Made by a program: the position numbers and the translations under genes. Under the pieces are notes generated by a model. The model had not been told where the DNA came from, made no database searches, and saw nothing but the letters and a program-made list of their open reading frames with translations. Below are positions 9,755 through 22,374 of a stretch of DNA of 64,000 nt, piece after piece. How positions within the stretch are numbered: the first letter of the stretch is position 1; the number at the start of each line of letters is the position of its first letter. Source of the stretch: an uncultured Gilliamella sp. (lineage in GTDB: Bacteria > Pseudomonadota > Gammaproteobacteria > Enterobacterales > Orbaceae). The stretch is taken from contig CAMLPV010000012.1 in assembly GCA_946482005.1 (NCBI GenBank), positions 1 through 64,000 on the forward strand, read 5' to 3'.

Positions 9755-11255
9755 CGACTTTCTCCTGTGATTTTCCAACGGCAGCAGCCATAAGTTTTTC
9801 CTGTGTCGCGTCACTAATTGAAAATTCGCCAGTCACAGTTCCGTCATAAATAACTAAAATTCTATCGCTCATACCTAATATCTCAGGCATATCAGATGAG
9901 ACTAAGATAACGCTCAAACCTTGCTGTTTAAATTGATTAATCAGATGGTATATCTCTTTTTTAGCACCTACATCAACTCCTCGCGTTGGTTCATCTAAAA
10001 TTAAGATACTTGGTCGAGTCATTAATCCCTTAGCAATAGCGACTTTTTGTTGATTACCACCTGATAAGAGCCCAATAATTTGGTTAATTGAGGGCGTTTT
10101 GATGTTAAATAAGCTAACAAAATTCTCAACAGCTTGTTGCTCATTTTTAAGTTGTAATTTACCAAACTGATTAGCAAAATAACTCAATGCATTGAGTGAC
10201 ATATTGTCCTTAACAGACATACCTAAAATCAGTCCATCTCTTTTCCTATCTTCAGAAATATAGACAATGCCATGTTTTAAACCATCTAACGGCGAATTCA
10301 CTTTTATTGTTTTTCCTTTAAGTATAATAGAGCCAGACTTCGCCGGATTGGCACCATAAATCATTTTCATTAATTCAGTTCGCCCTGCCCCCATTAAGCC
10401 TGAAATACCAAGTATTTCACCTTCGTGAAGTTTGAAACTGATATTGTTTACTCCTGCACCAGTTAGATTTTTAACTTGCAGTGTTGCCTCTCCATGTTCT
10501 TTATTGATACGAGGATATTGTTCTTCAAGTTTTCGTCCAACCATCATTTCAATAAGGGAATTTTCATCAAGTTGCTCAACTTTCTTTTCGCCAATAAATT
10601 GTCCATCTCGTAAAACAGTAACGTCATCACAGATTTCAAAAATTTCTTTTAATCGATGAGAAATATAAACAATTCCACAATTTTGCTGTTTTAGTTTGCG
10701 AATAACTTCAAATAATGATGCCGTTTCTGTTTCGGTAAGCGCATCGGTAGGTTCGTCCATTATGATAACTTTGGAATTAAAGCTAAGTACTTTAGCGATT
10801 TCAACCATCTGCTGTTCACCTATCGATAACTCACTAATAAGCTTACGACTATCATAAGTTAAATGTAGTTCAGCTAATAATTTGTCAGCTTGGTCATATG
10901 TTTTTTTCCAATCTATACAGCCAAATTTATTAGTAAACTCTCGACCTAAAAATATATTTTCGGCAATAGTAAGTTGTGGTATTAAATTTAACTCTTGATG
11001 AATGATGCCGATACCTGCTTCTTGTGATGATTTTGGTCCTTTAAAATTTACTTTATTGCCTAAGTAAATAATTTCACCCTCATCTTTTGAGTAAATGCCA
11101 GTTAACACTTTCATTAGAGTAGATTTTCCGGCGCCATTTTCACCAATCAATGCCATTACTTGTCCAGCTCGAACATTTAAATTTGCGCCTGTTAATGCTT
11201 TTACTCCGGGAAAAGATTTATGAATATTAATAAGCTGTAATAAATTATTGTGCAT
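9741..11255 (-). CDS. rbsA: Ribose ABC transporter ATP-binding protein
   Basis: Tandem ATPase that powers ribose import. It has 504 residues with two nucleotide-binding domains. The first has a full Walker A (GENGAGKST near 37), the signature [10 protein letters not shown] and Walker [12 protein letters not shown]. The second has a degenerate Walker A (GLMGAGRTE near 285) but an intact LSGGNQQK signature and [11 protein letters not shown]. Such asymmetry is normal in RbsA-type ATPases. The start is preceded by GAGGAA. Confidence 0.96.
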   Translation of the reverse strand: MHNNLLQLINIHKSFPGVKALTGANLNVRAGQVMALIGENGAGKSTLMKVLTGIYSKDEGEIIYLGNKVNFKGPKSSQEAGIGIIHQELNLIPQLTIAENIFLGREFTNKFGCIDWKKTYDQADKLLAELHLTYDSRKLISELSIGEQQMVEIAKVLSFNSKVIIMDEPTDALTETETASLFEVIRKLKQQNCGIVYISHRLKEIFEICDDVTVLRDGQFIGEKKVEQLDENSLIEMMVGRKLEEQYPRINKEHGEATLQVKNLTGAGVNNISFKLHEGEILGISGLMGAGRTELMKMIYGANPAKSGSIILKGKTIKVNSPLDGLKHGIVYISEDRKRDGLILGMSVKDNMSLNALSYFANQFGKLQLKNEQQAVENFVSLFNIKTPSINQIIGLLSGGNQQKVAIAKGLMTRPSILILDEPTRGVDVGAKKEIYHLINQFKQQGLSVILVSSDMPEILGMSDRILVIYDGTVTGEFSISDATQEKLMAAAVGKSQEKVDVAK

Positions 11256-11300
11256 AAATTCCTCATCGCTTAATTAAAACAAACCTTTTTAAAACAACAT

Positions 11301-11720
11301 TTAAAAAATGACACCCGATTGCAAAATAATATTTGCAAATGGTGTGCACTCACCGGTTCTGATAACGGCTTTGCAATGATGCGTTTGTTTTTTTAGCATT
11401 TCATGAGGAAAATAAATAATTTCTATTTTATTGTTCTGAATTTGTTCAATCTGACTGATTCTTTCTATAATTTCTGCCAAAATTTGAGGATTTTTTTCTT
11501 TGATTTCTGTAGCAAGTATTACTTTTTCTATTTGCATCTCTTGTGAAATTAATTCGAAAACTTGCATAAATGATGGGACACCATAAGTAAGTGCCAAATC
11601 AATTCGTAAGGTTGTATTAGGTATAGGTAAGCCCGCATCCCCGATTGCAATTTGATCAGTGTGCCCCATTTTAGATAGTACTTGGTAAATATCAGAATTA
11701 AATAGTTGGCCTTTGCGCAT
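11301..11720 (-). CDS. rbsD: D-ribose pyranase
   Basis: Interconverts the pyranose and furanose forms of ribose so that ribokinase can use the sugar. It has 139 residues (E. coli RbsD 139) and the catalytic His20 in KMGHTDQIAIGDAGLPIP. It is the first gene of the ribose operon, 45 bases before rbsA, with AAAGGGA upstream of its start. The operator palindrome lies 34 bases upstream. Confidence 0.96.
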   Translation of the reverse strand: MRKGQLFNSDIYQVLSKMGHTDQIAIGDAGLPIPNTTLRIDLALTYGVPSFMQVFELISQEMQIEKVILATEIKEKNPQILAEIIERISQIEQIQNNKIEIIYFPHEMLKKQTHHCKAVIRTGECTPFANIILQSGVIF

Positions 11721-11753
11721 AACAAATCCCTTTTAAAGATAGTTAACAAGGAA

Positions 11754-11771
11754 TATCGAAACGTTTCGATA
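11754..11771. promoter_or_regulatory. RbsR-type operator upstream of rbsD
   Basis: A perfect 18-bp palindrome, TATCGAAAC / GTTTCGATA, 34 bases before the rbsD start. The core CGAAACGTTTCG is the sort of central-CG palindrome bound by LacI-family regulators and by E. coli RbsR. Confidence 0.85.
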
Positions 11772-11821
11772 CATAATCTTGTAACGAAAAAGAGTTTCTT
11801 GCAATGTTTAAAATTCAAACT

Positions 11822-11837
11822 TGTGATCTCGATCAAT
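11822..11837. promoter_or_regulatory. CRP-like site upstream of the ribose operon
   Basis: TGTGATCTCGATCAAT matches the CRP consensus TGTGA-N6-TCACA in the left half and in TCA of the right half. It lies upstream of the operator, where catabolite activation of rbs would be expected. Confidence 0.55.
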
Positions 11838-11972
11838 ATTCATACACGGCATGAAATTCATTTAATGAATCAAACATGGAATGATTTAAGATAATGGTAT
11901 GATTTTTCTGTTAAATAAAATCATGTTAAAGATGTATTCAATGAAACAATGCGTTGTAATACTTTCAAAATT

Positions 11973-12001
11973 TTGACTTAACTATTGGTATAACTTATAC
12001 A
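11973..12001 (+). promoter_or_regulatory. Sigma-70 promoter of yebC-ruvC
   Basis: TTGACT (11973-11978), a 17-base spacer and TATACA (11996-12001) form a near-consensus promoter, about 73 bases before the yebC start. Confidence 0.75.
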
Positions 12002-12074
12002 CATATTGATAATGAATTTTTAGTTAAAGTTTGCTAAAATACACCGATTTTAAATTATTTATCTGGAGAATTTT

Positions 12075-12818
12075 ATGGCAGGTCATAGTAAATGGGCCAA
12101 TACCAAACACCGCAAAGCAGCACAAGATGCAAAACGCGGTAAAATCTTTACCAAAATTATTCGCGAACTTGTAACTGCAGCTAAACTTGGTGGTGGCGAT
12201 CCAGCGTCTAACCCTCGTCTACGTGCTGCTATGGACAAAGCATTATCGAACAACATGACTCGAGATACCATGAATAGAGCTATTGCTCGTGGTGTGGGTG
12301 GTGAAGATGATACAAATATGGAAACAATCATCTATGAAGGTTATGGACCAGCAGGTACTGCGGTAATGGTTGAATGCTTAAGTGATAACCGTAATCGTAC
12401 TGTTTCTGAAGTTCGTCATGCTTTTACAAAAACTGGCGGTAATTTAGGTACTGATGGTTCAGTATCATATCTATTCACGAAAAAAGGCGTTATTTCATAC
12501 CCAGCAGGTACTGATGAAGATCAAGTAATGGACGCGGCGCTTGAAGCTGGAGCTGATGATGTCGTAACCTATGACGATGGTGCAATTGATGTGTTTACAA
12601 CACCAGAATCATTTGGTGAAGTTAAAGATGCTCTTGATGCAGCAGGTTTAGTGTCAGAAGCAGCAGAAGTATCTATGATCCCAGCAACTAAAGTTGATCT
12701 TGATATTGAATCTGCACCTAAATTACTTCGTCTTATTGATATGCTTGAAGATTGTGATGATGTTCAAGAAGTTTATCATAATGGTGAAGTTTCTGACGAG
12801 GTTGCAGCAACGCTCTAA
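12075..12818 (+). CDS. yebC: YebC/PmpR-family translation/regulatory protein
   Basis: A 247-residue member of the YebC (TACO1) family with the invariant opening [22 protein letters not shown] (its first 20 residues are diagnostic). Members have been described as DNA-binding regulators and as translation factors easing ribosome stalling; the sequence does not decide between these. The Shine-Dalgarno is GGAG. The stop overlaps the ruvC start in a TAATG junction, so the two are translationally coupled. Confidence 0.95.
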   Translation: MAGHSKWANTKHRKAAQDAKRGKIFTKIIRELVTAAKLGGGDPASNPRLRAAMDKALSNNMTRDTMNRAIARGVGGEDDTNMETIIYEGYGPAGTAVMVECLSDNRNRTVSEVRHAFTKTGGNLGTDGSVSYLFTKKGVISYPAGTDEDQVMDAALEAGADDVVTYDDGAIDVFTTPESFGEVKDALDAAGLVSEAAEVSMIPATKVDLDIESAPKLLRLIDMLEDCDDVQEVYHNGEVSDEVAATL

Positions 12819-13306
12819 TGGCCATTATTCTTGGCATCGATCCAGGCTCTCGTTTGACAGGTTACGGAGTAATTCGTCAAACGGGGCGACAACTTACTTA
12901 CCTTGGCAGCGGATGTATTCGTACTGCAGTTGATGATCTTCCTACCCGCTTAAAACGCATATATGCAGGTGTGAGTGAAATTATTTTACAATTCCAACCT
13001 GATATGTTTGCTATTGAACAAGTATTTATGGCACGTAATGCCGATTCTGCATTAAAATTAGGCCAAGCAAGAGGTTCAGCAATTGTGGCAGCGGTAAATA
13101 AGGACCTACCGGTTTTTGAATATGCGGCACGTTTAGTCAAACAAAGTGTAGTTGGGACAGGTGCTGCCGACAAAAAACAAGTGCAGCATATGGTTAAATT
13201 ATTACTCAAGTTACCTGCAAGTCCTCAAGCCGATGCAGCAGACGCATTAGCTATAGCTATTACCCATGCCCATATGAGTCAACAATTGATCAAATCACAT
13301 AAATAA
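12818..13306 (+). CDS. ruvC: Holliday junction endonuclease RuvC
   Basis: Resolves Holliday junctions by symmetric cleavage during recombination repair. It has 162 residues, slightly shorter at the C-terminus than E. coli (173). Catalytic acidic residues are visible: Asp7 in [12 protein letters not shown], Glu near 66 in FAIEQVF, and the DAADALA cluster near 138-144. It is coupled to yebC by TAATG. In E. coli ruvAB lie close downstream; here the operon ends at a terminator and ruvAB are absent from the window. Confidence 0.95.
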   Translation: MAIILGIDPGSRLTGYGVIRQTGRQLTYLGSGCIRTAVDDLPTRLKRIYAGVSEIILQFQPDMFAIEQVFMARNADSALKLGQARGSAIVAAVNKDLPVFEYAARLVKQSVVGTGAADKKQVQHMVKLLLKLPASPQADAADALAIAITHAHMSQQLIKSHK

Positions 13307-13438
13307 ATCAGTTCTTATATTCTTTCAACGCAAATCACTTTCAGCATAGCAAATAAAGAACCATTCTGAAGCTTAATCATTCCTTAAAGGATATTAAACT
13401 GAATCATTAATAAAATAATCAATGATAATTTGCATAAA

Positions 13439-13465
13439 AAAAGCACCAATACTATTGGTGCTTTT
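13439..13465. terminator. Bidirectional terminator between ruvC and acrB
   Basis: A perfect 12-bp stem, AAAAGCACCAAT-ACT-ATTGGTGCTTTT, with A- and T-tracts on either side. It serves the convergent ruvC and acrB transcripts. Confidence 0.9.
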
Positions 13466-13499
13466 AACTTATCTTATATTAATAATTGGTTAACTTTTA

Positions 13500-16400
13500 C
13501 TAACTATTTTTGGTATTACTCTCATAGTTAGATGGTAAAACGACTTTGTTCTTATGTTTAGTAAACAGTTTAGTTACAAACAAGAAGAACAATGGAACAT
13601 AGAATATCGCTAAAAATGTTGCCGTTATCATACCACCGATTACCCCAGTACCTACCGCATTTTGGCTAGCAGATCCAGCACCAGTATTTAGTGCTAATGG
13701 TAATACACCCAAAATAAATGCAAATGATGTCATTAAAATTGGACGTAAACGTAAACGACAAGCCTCTAACGTTGCATCAATTAATGATTTACCTTCTCTT
13801 TCGAGTGCATCTTTAGCAAATTCCACTATCAAAATAGCATTCTTAGCAGATAATCCCATCGTAGTTAATAGGCCTACGATAAAATAAATATCATTATCAA
13901 GACCCCTAAACATGGTCGCATATACGGTACCAATAATACCTAATGGGATAACAAATAGGATTGAAATCGGTACTGTCCAGCTTTCATATAAAGCGGCTAA
14001 TGATAAGAATACTACAATAAGTGAAATAATATAAAGTGTTGTAGTTTGAGAACCTGTTTGACGTTCTTGATATGAAATATCAGTCCAGTCAAACGAGAAG
14101 CCTTTCGGTAACTGTTTAGATAATTCTTCCATTACTGCCATAGCTTGACCAGAGCTCATGCCAGGTGCTGCCGCACCACTAACACCCATTGCAGCTACAC
14201 CATCGTACCGAACAAGCGATGGAGAACCATAACTTTTTGTTGTGGTTGCAAAAGCATCATAAGGTACCATTTCACCTTTTTGGTTTTTTACATGCCAAAA
14301 ACTGAAATCATCAGGTAGCATTCGATAAGCCGCATCAGATTGTAAATAAACCTTTTTAACACGGTTATTATAAACAAAATCATCAATATAAGCAGAACCT
14401 AATGCAGTTGAAAGTACTGTATTAACACTACTCACAGCCACGCCAAGAGCTTGAGCAGTTTCAAAATCCACATTAATTTTATATTGTGGAACATCTAACA
14501 TACTACCTGGGCGAACTTGCTGTAGTTGAGGCTCACGTGCAGCTAGGCCCAATAGTTGGAAAAATGCGCCCATCAAAGCATCATGACCAAGACCAGCCGA
14601 ATCTTTTAACATATAAGAGAAACCATTAGCCATACCAAGTGATGGTACTGCTGGAACATTGGTGATAATGACACGGCCATCAGTAATCGTTGAAGCAAAT
14701 CCCCAACCACTGCCAACTAAGGCATCAACTGTTTGATCTGGGCGTTTTCGCTCATCCCAATCTTTTAATCGAATAAAGCCAAGTCCCATGTTCTGTCCAC
14801 GCCCAACCAGACTAAAACCAGCAACGGTGAAAATTTCTTTCACTGAATCGGCTTTTTGCGTCATGTAGAAGTCAGAAGTTTTATTAAGCACACCCATTGT
14901 TTGTTCTAATGTAGACCCAGGTGGTAATTCAACAAGAACAATCAATACACCCTGATCTTCATTTGGTAAGAAACCAGTTGGTAAGCGGTTAAATCCAAAT
15001 ACTAAACCTACAACTATCAAGAAATAGCAAATAAATGAAATAACTGGGTAACGAATAAATTTAATTACACCTTTCTCATAGGCATGCAAACTTTTGCTAT
15101 ATAAATTATTAAATTTCTCAAAGAACCATTTAGTTCCAGCAGAACACCAACTAAATGGCGCTATGGTTACGAGTTTTTCACCAAAAGTTGTTTTCTGAAC
15201 TTTAGATTTCGATGGTGCTTTTAAAATTTGTGCACAAAGCGCAGGTGTTAATACAATTGCCATCACTACTGATAGAGACATAGAAGTTACAATTGTAATA
15301 GAGAATTGACGATAAATTCCCCCTGCTGCACCACCATAAAATGCCATTGGTACAAATACAGCTGAAAGTACTACGGCTATCCCAACTAATGCAGAAGTAA
15401 TTTGTTCCATGGATTTAACGGTTGCATCATAAGGGGATAGACCTTCATCATGCATAATACGTTCAACGTTTTCGATAACTACGATAGCATCATCGACCAG
15501 AAGACCGATGGCAAGAACCATAGCGAACATGGATAACGTATTGATAGTAAATCCACAAATATATAAAACCGCAAAAGTACCTAACAATACGACAGGTACA
15601 GTAATAGTTGGAATAAGTGTAGAACGAAGATTTTGTAAGAATACATACATTACAATAACAACCAAAATAATTGCTTCGATCAATGTATGAATTACGTTAT
15701 TAATGGATAATTTAACAAAAGGGGTTGTATCGTAAGGATACGCAAATTTAATGTCTTCTGGGAAAATCTGAGACAATTCCTGAATCTTTTGATCGACTTG
15801 TGCTGATGTATCTAATTGGTTAGCGCCTGTCGCCAAATAAATACCTAAACCAGCTGAAGGTTTACCGTCATAACGAGAAAGAAAGTTATAATCAGCAGCA
15901 CCAATCTCAACCTTTGCCACATCCTTTAATAAAACGTTTGAGCCATCAGTGTTAACACGGACTAAAATATTTTGGAATTGCTCAGGTGTCTTTAAACGTG
16001 ATTGGGCAGTGATTGTTGCATTAAGTTCTTGCCCTTCCGTTGCCGGTAACGCACCAAGTTGCCCTGCAGTAACCTGCGCATTTTGCGCTTGAATAGCAGC
16101 GGTAATTTCTTCAATTGATAAATTAAAATAGTTCAGTTTGTTTGGATCTAACCAAATACGCATTGCATATTCAGAACCAAATAACTGAGTATCCCCTACC
16201 CCTTGCACACGACGAATAGGATCTTGCACTGTTGAATAAATAAAATCAGCAATATCTGCTTGTGTTTTTTGAGGGTTGGTAGAATAGAAACCAATAACTT
16301 TTAAGAAGTTATTATTATTTTTGGCAACCGACACCCCATTTTTTTGAACACTTTCTGGTAAACGTGATTTAATACTTTCTACTTTATTTAAAACTTGTAC

Positions 16401-16712
16401 CTGTGCAAAATCGGGACTTGTTCCAGGAGCAAAAGTCAAAGTAGTTTGAACCACACCTTGAGCACTACTGGTTGATTTCATATAAATCAAATTATCCAAA
16501 CCAGTTAAGTTTTGTTCAATTAATTGCGTAACAGTGTTTTCAATAGTTTGCGCATCAGCACCCGGATAAACCGCAGAAACAGTAACAGCAGGTGGGGCAA
16601 TATCAGGATACTGTTCAACAGCGAGTAGCTTAATACATAAAGCACCGCCCAGCATCATCATGATAGCAATTACCCATGCAAAAACAGGTCTATCAATAAA
16701 AAACTTAGCCAT
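13500..16712 (-). CDS. acrB: RND multidrug efflux pump inner-membrane subunit, AcrB type
   Basis: Proton-driven trimeric exporter of drugs, bile salts and detergents, working with AcrA and an outer-membrane TolC channel that is not in this window. It has 1070 residues in the HAE1 family, opening MAKFFIDRPVFAWVIAI. The proton-relay aspartates are in GLLVDDAIVVIENVER (about residue 405) and the relay lysine is in GLSAKNAILIVEFAKD (about 960). It follows acrA by 19 bases. It ends at a strong terminator. No acrR gene is next to it. Confidence 0.94.
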   Translation of the reverse strand: MAKFFIDRPVFAWVIAIMMMLGGALCIKLLAVEQYPDIAPPAVTVSAVYPGADAQTIENTVTQLIEQNLTGLDNLIYMKSTSSAQGVVQTTLTFAPGTSPDFAQVQVLNKVESIKSRLPESVQKNGVSVAKNNNNFLKVIGFYSTNPQKTQADIADFIYSTVQDPIRRVQGVGDTQLFGSEYAMRIWLDPNKLNYFNLSIEEITAAIQAQNAQVTAGQLGALPATEGQELNATITAQSRLKTPEQFQNILVRVNTDGSNVLLKDVAKVEIGAADYNFLSRYDGKPSAGLGIYLATGANQLDTSAQVDQKIQELSQIFPEDIKFAYPYDTTPFVKLSINNVIHTLIEAIILVVIVMYVFLQNLRSTLIPTITVPVVLLGTFAVLYICGFTINTLSMFAMVLAIGLLVDDAIVVIENVERIMHDEGLSPYDATVKSMEQITSALVGIAVVLSAVFVPMAFYGGAAGGIYRQFSITIVTSMSLSVVMAIVLTPALCAQILKAPSKSKVQKTTFGEKLVTIAPFSWCSAGTKWFFEKFNNLYSKSLHAYEKGVIKFIRYPVISFICYFLIVVGLVFGFNRLPTGFLPNEDQGVLIVLVELPPGSTLEQTMGVLNKTSDFYMTQKADSVKEIFTVAGFSLVGRGQNMGLGFIRLKDWDERKRPDQTVDALVGSGWGFASTITDGRVIITNVPAVPSLGMANGFSYMLKDSAGLGHDALMGAFFQLLGLAAREPQLQQVRPGSMLDVPQYKINVDFETAQALGVAVSSVNTVLSTALGSAYIDDFVYNNRVKKVYLQSDAAYRMLPDDFSFWHVKNQKGEMVPYDAFATTTKSYGSPSLVRYDGVAAMGVSGAAAPGMSSGQAMAVMEELSKQLPKGFSFDWTDISYQERQTGSQTTTLYIISLIVVFLSLAALYESWTVPISILFVIPLGIIGTVYATMFRGLDNDIYFIVGLLTTMGLSAKNAILIVEFAKDALEREGKSLIDATLEACRLRLRPILMTSFAFILGVLPLALNTGAGSASQNAVGTGVIGGMITATFLAIFYVPLFFLFVTKLFTKHKNKVVLPSNYESNTKNS

Positions 16713-16731
16713 AATTAAATCTACCCCTGTT

Positions 16732-17928
16732 TTATTTCATATTGTTATTGATGATGTTATCTAACTGTTCTTGAGAAAGAGTAGTAGGCTCACCAACAAC
16801 TTCTGCTTGCATAGTCACACCTGATTCAACGGCAGTCAAATTAAGTAGACCTGTGGTGATAACTTGTTCACCAATATCGATACCGCTAGTCACTACCCAA
16901 TAACCACTGATTCCTGTATAAACTTTAATATCTTGACGATATTCAACCGTATTATCTGGTTTTAAAATTTTAGCGGTATATTGACCTTTTTGGTTACTTG
17001 TAACACCTTGTTGAGGTACTAACACTGCATTTTTTATAGTCCCTAATGTCAATTGAGGTTTAACAAACATACCCGGTAAAATTTTGCTTTCACTGTTAGT
17101 AAATTGAGATCGTAGTGTTACTGTTCCGGTTGTTTCATTAACAGTCATATCTGAAAATTTAACATTACCTGGAAGTGCATATTTTGAACCATCATTAAAA
17201 TAGAGTTCCACATTATTCCCTTTGGCTGGTTCATAAATAATGTTTTCATCTTGTAGATATTTATTATAACGTGTCGCTGCTTCAGTCATATCAACATAAA
17301 TAGGATCAAGTTGTTGCACTAATGCAAGTGGTGTTGGTTGTCCAGCTGACACTAAAGCCCCTTCAGTCACACTTGATTTACCAATATAGCCATCAATTGG
17401 TGAGTATACTTTAGTATAATCTAAATTAACTTTAGCAGCATGTTCCGCCGCTTCAGCAACCAAAACACTGGCATTAGCTTGTTTAGCATCAGCGGCCGCT
17501 TTATCGTATTCTTGTTGACTTATAGATTTTGTATTTAATAGACCGGCATAACGTTTTAAAGTAAGTTGTGCAATATTGGCATTAGCTTTTGCACTTGCTA
17601 CACTAGCAACTGCACTATCATAATTAGCTTGGTAAATGGCTGGATCGATTTGATAGAGTGATTGCCCAGCTTTAACATTTGAACTTTCTTCGAATTCTCG
17701 ATTCAAAACAATTCCACTAACTTGTGGTCTTATTTCTGCTATTTGTGATGCAACAACACGACCAGGTAAGTTTATTTTCAGTGTATAATCTAAAGGTTCC
17801 ACTTTAAATACAGTTACCTTAGGTAATTGGCCATTACCATTTTGCGACTGATTATTATCACAACTTGTTAATAACAATAGACTAGTTAATGCCATTGGCA
17901 GAGTAAGTAACAGCTTATTAAATCTCAT
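16732..17928 (-). CDS. acrA: RND efflux periplasmic adaptor lipoprotein, AcrA type
   Basis: Periplasmic membrane-fusion protein linking AcrB to the outer-membrane channel. It has 398 residues. The lipoprotein signal ends LLLLTSC with the lipidated Cys near residue 23, followed by Asp at +2, the inner-membrane retention signal. The beta-barrel/lipoyl region begins GRVVASQIAEIRPQVSGIV, then comes a helical hairpin rich in Ala/Gln (about 100-170). It is the first gene of acrAB. No dedicated repressor gene is adjacent. Confidence 0.94.
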   Translation of the reverse strand: MRFNKLLLTLPMALTSLLLLTSCDNNQSQNGNGQLPKVTVFKVEPLDYTLKINLPGRVVASQIAEIRPQVSGIVLNREFEESSNVKAGQSLYQIDPAIYQANYDSAVASVASAKANANIAQLTLKRYAGLLNTKSISQQEYDKAAADAKQANASVLVAEAAEHAAKVNLDYTKVYSPIDGYIGKSSVTEGALVSAGQPTPLALVQQLDPIYVDMTEAATRYNKYLQDENIIYEPAKGNNVELYFNDGSKYALPGNVKFSDMTVNETTGTVTLRSQFTNSESKILPGMFVKPQLTLGTIKNAVLVPQQGVTSNQKGQYTAKILKPDNTVEYRQDIKVYTGISGYWVVTSGIDIGEQVITTGLLNLTAVESGVTMQAEVVGEPTTLSQEQLDNIINNNMK

Positions 17929-18323
17929 ATAAGATAGACCTCGGTAACTTAATAATTATTTAGATAACAATGAATTAATTATATTCAAAAGTAACGAGCG
18001 ATTTTACAAAAAAAATACACAAAATGTAAGTATCTTTACAGCTTAATAGCACAGAGTTCTAAAAATAACAAAACTGAAATAGGATAAGAAATAAATTATA
18101 TTGTTAAATATGATTCTTTTCGGAAATAAAGTATTATAGGCTAATTGATTTTTTGTGCTATAAAAAAGCCAAAATAAAATGCTATACTAATTATTATTAT
18201 GTATAGGAAGTATCGTTCAAGTGGTTTCAATTTACATTTGTTGTACTCCGTTATCATTTTATTCAATTTTTTCAATGTTGAATGATTTGACTCTATATTC
18301 AATTTAATTCTGAGATGGTTATT
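17929..18323. other. Divergent acrA / zipA intergenic region
   Basis: About 395 AT-rich bases separate acrA (minus) from zipA (plus). A likely zipA promoter is at 18180-18188. I see no operator palindrome of the AcrR type and no gene; the acrR normally found opposite acrA is missing. Confidence 0.6.
18180..18188 (+). promoter_or_regulatory. Extended -10 promoter candidate for zipA
   Basis: TGCTATACT matches the extended -10 form TGnTATAnT. There is no good -35. The predicted leader would be about 130 bases. Confidence 0.4.
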
Positions 18324-19238
18324 ATGGATAATTTACGTATTGTTCTAATTGTTGTTGCGTCCTTAGTCATTATAGCTCTATTGATTCATGGTTTTTGGAT
18401 CAATAAAAGGGAACTTTATTCTTTTAATTCAGAAAAACAGAAAAAAAATCAAAAAAATGACCAACCATATGAAAATAACGTCATTGATGTGATTGAAGAT
18501 GACGTGATTTTGATCACTAAAAATAAAAAAAATAGTGAACACCAAGATTATATATCTAAAGACCCCATTGAGGAAGTTCCACCTCAGCAAGAAGAGCTAT
18601 TTGTAAATAATGATGAAGAACAAATTAATGGTGAAACTATCAGTGAATCAAAACCAATTATTAAAATTAAGAATGATTCTTTTGACGATAAAAAATTACA
18701 ACTAGACAAACAGCCACAACAAAATACCCTCAATAAAGAAGAAAAAACAAATAATGATTCTCAGGCACCTGCAAAAAATAGTAAAACTCAGAAAGGTAGT
18801 TTAAATAAATACGACGAAGACAAAACAGAAATTATTATATTAAATATAAAAGGAATTAATGGTAATTTACTACAGGGCGATGTACTTCTAGCAAGTATTA
18901 TGCAATCAGGTTTCCAGTTTGGTGATATGAGAATATTTCATCGTCATGTTGATCCTGCTGGTAATGGTCCAGTGCTATTCAGTTTAGCTAATATGGTCAC
19001 ACCTGGATACTTAGATCCTGAAACAATGCATGAATTTACCACTCCTGGTGTCTCTATTTTTATGGTTGCACCTACCGAAGGCAACAACCAACAAAATTTC
19101 AAATTAATGTTACAGACAGCACAGCGTGTAGCCGATGATGTTAATGGCGTGGTTTTAGATGATGAACATCGTATGCTAACACCCCAAAAAATCGATAGTT
19201 ATAAAAATCGTATAAAAAAAGCCTGTAACGAAATTTAA
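18324..19238 (+). CDS. zipA: Cell division protein ZipA
   Basis: Essential division protein that anchors FtsZ to the inner membrane. It has 304 residues: a short periplasmic N-terminus, one membrane helix (about residues 5-23, [20 protein letters not shown]), a charged Asn/Lys/Glu-rich linker (about 30-170), and the C-terminal FtsZ-binding domain from EIIILNIKG to the end ([26 protein letters not shown]). The start at 18324 fits the E. coli N-terminus better than the ATG at 18315, which directly abuts a GAG. As in enterics it precedes ligA. Confidence 0.94.
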   Translation: MDNLRIVLIVVASLVIIALLIHGFWINKRELYSFNSEKQKKNQKNDQPYENNVIDVIEDDVILITKNKKNSEHQDYISKDPIEEVPPQQEELFVNNDEEQINGETISESKPIIKIKNDSFDDKKLQLDKQPQQNTLNKEEKTNNDSQAPAKNSKTQKGSLNKYDEDKTEIIILNIKGINGNLLQGDVLLASIMQSGFQFGDMRIFHRHVDPAGNGPVLFSLANMVTPGYLDPETMHEFTTPGVSIFMVAPTEGNNQQNFKLMLQTAQRVADDVNGVVLDDEHRMLTPQKIDSYKNRIKKACNEI

Positions 19239-19271
19239 TCGCAAAAAAATTCAACAATTCTTTAATAAAAT

Positions 19272-19293
19272 GCCACCAATTCTATTTGGTGGC
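19272..19293 (+). terminator. Hairpin after zipA
   Basis: Stem GCCACCAA / TTGGTGGC with a 6-base loop, 33 bases after the zipA stop. There is no clean T-run, so termination may be partial and ligA may receive read-through. Confidence 0.5.
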
Positions 19294-19399
19294 TAGAAAC
19301 AAAAATTTATATAATGCAGCTATTAATTCATCCAATAACTGTATACTTCATTAATTAAACAGTTTTGATGATTTTCCTAAAAGCTACGTTTTAATTTAA

Positions 19400-21490
<2,091 letters not shown>

Positions 21491-21554
21491 AAAAAAATAT
21501 TGGTTGTCGAGATTGAATTGATTAAAATAGCGATAACCAAATAAGGAGAAAGTT

Positions 21555-22070
21555 ATGCCATTATTAGATAGTTTTAAAGTTGATCACACTAAAATGAAAG
21601 CCCCCTTTGTTCGGGTTGCCAAAATTATGGCAACCCCAAAAGGCGATAACATAACAGTGTTTGATCTGCGTTTTACCATTCCCAATAAAGAACTATTACC
21701 TGAAAAAGGGATCCATACCTTAGAGCATTTATTTGCTGGGTTTATGCGTGATCACCTCAATAATGAACAAGTCGAAATTATTGATATTTCGCCAATGGGA
21801 TGCCGTACTGGTTTTTACATGAGTCTTATAGGTAAACCAGAGGAGTCGTTAGTAGTTGATGCGTGGTTAAAATCCATGCAGGACGTTTTAAAGGTTAAAT
21901 CGCAGAATCAAATTCCTGAGCTTAATGAGTACCAATGTGGTACTTATAAAATGCATTCATTAGATGAAGCTAAAGCCATTGCAAAAAAAGTTATACAATC
22001 AGGTATCGGTATTTGCCGTAATGAAGAAATCGCTTTAACCGAGGAACAACTTACTAACATTAATAACTAG
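21555..22070 (+). CDS. luxS: S-ribosylhomocysteine lyase (AI-2 synthase)
   Basis: Cleaves S-ribosylhomocysteine to homocysteine and the precursor of autoinducer-2, in the activated methyl cycle. It has 171 residues, the family length. The metal-binding HxxEH is in [14 protein letters not shown] (about residues 54-58) and the third ligand Cys is in YQCGTY (about 128). The Shine-Dalgarno is AAGGAG. A tautomerase gene follows 9 bases later and is probably cotranscribed. Confidence 0.97.
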   Translation: MPLLDSFKVDHTKMKAPFVRVAKIMATPKGDNITVFDLRFTIPNKELLPEKGIHTLEHLFAGFMRDHLNNEQVEIIDISPMGCRTGFYMSLIGKPEESLVVDAWLKSMQDVLKVKSQNQIPELNEYQCGTYKMHSLDEAKAIAKKVIQSGIGICRNEEIALTEEQLTNINN

Positions 22071-22079
22071 GAGGTTTTT

Positions 22080-22274
22080 ATGCCAAATGTCATTATTGAC
22101 TTTTTAGAAGGTCGTACAGTAGAGCAAAAAAGAGAAATGGCCAAACGTGTAACAGCAGCAATCGCAGAAACGCTTGATTGTCCACCAGAAGTAATACAAA
22201 TCATTATGCACGAAATATCAAAAGATCAGGTCGCCTATGCTGGAGTACTTCTCAGTGATAAAGACTTATCATAA
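22080..22274 (+). CDS. 4-oxalocrotonate tautomerase family protein
   Basis: A 64-residue protein starting MPNVIIDFLEGRT. After Met removal the N-terminal Pro would be the catalytic base of the tautomerase superfamily, and the small single-domain length fits 4-oxalocrotonate tautomerases. It has a strong AGGAGG Shine-Dalgarno and lies 9 bases after luxS. No aromatic catabolic genes are nearby, so the physiological substrate cannot be named. Confidence 0.85.
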   Translation: MPNVIIDFLEGRTVEQKREMAKRVTAAIAETLDCPPEVIQIIMHEISKDQVAYAGVLLSDKDLS

Positions 22275-22310
22275 AGGTAATTAAATACATCTTTATGTCT
22301 AAGATATAAA

Positions 22311-22344
22311 AAACCTCGAAAAATCATAATATTTTTTGAGGTTT
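22311..22344. terminator. Bidirectional terminator between the tautomerase gene and ribA
   Basis: A roughly 14-bp stem, AAACCTC... / ...GAGGTTT, with A/T-rich arms and one G-T pair, between convergent genes. Confidence 0.8.
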
Positions 22345-22374
22345 AATTAAATGTATTCTTTTCAGTTTTATTGG

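Larger units (their letters stand above)
11721..12074. other. Divergent regulatory region between rbsD and yebC
   Basis: This 354-base gap has no convincing gene. It holds the RbsR-type operator and CRP-like site for the ribose operon (minus) and a good sigma-70 promoter for yebC (plus), each listed separately. An open frame on the minus strand at 11549-11836 overlaps rbsD out of frame and is not credible. Confidence 0.7.

Noticed and set aside
11549-11836. 95-codon minus-strand frame overlapping rbsD
   Set aside because: Out of frame with rbsD, crosses the operator, and has no family resemblance.
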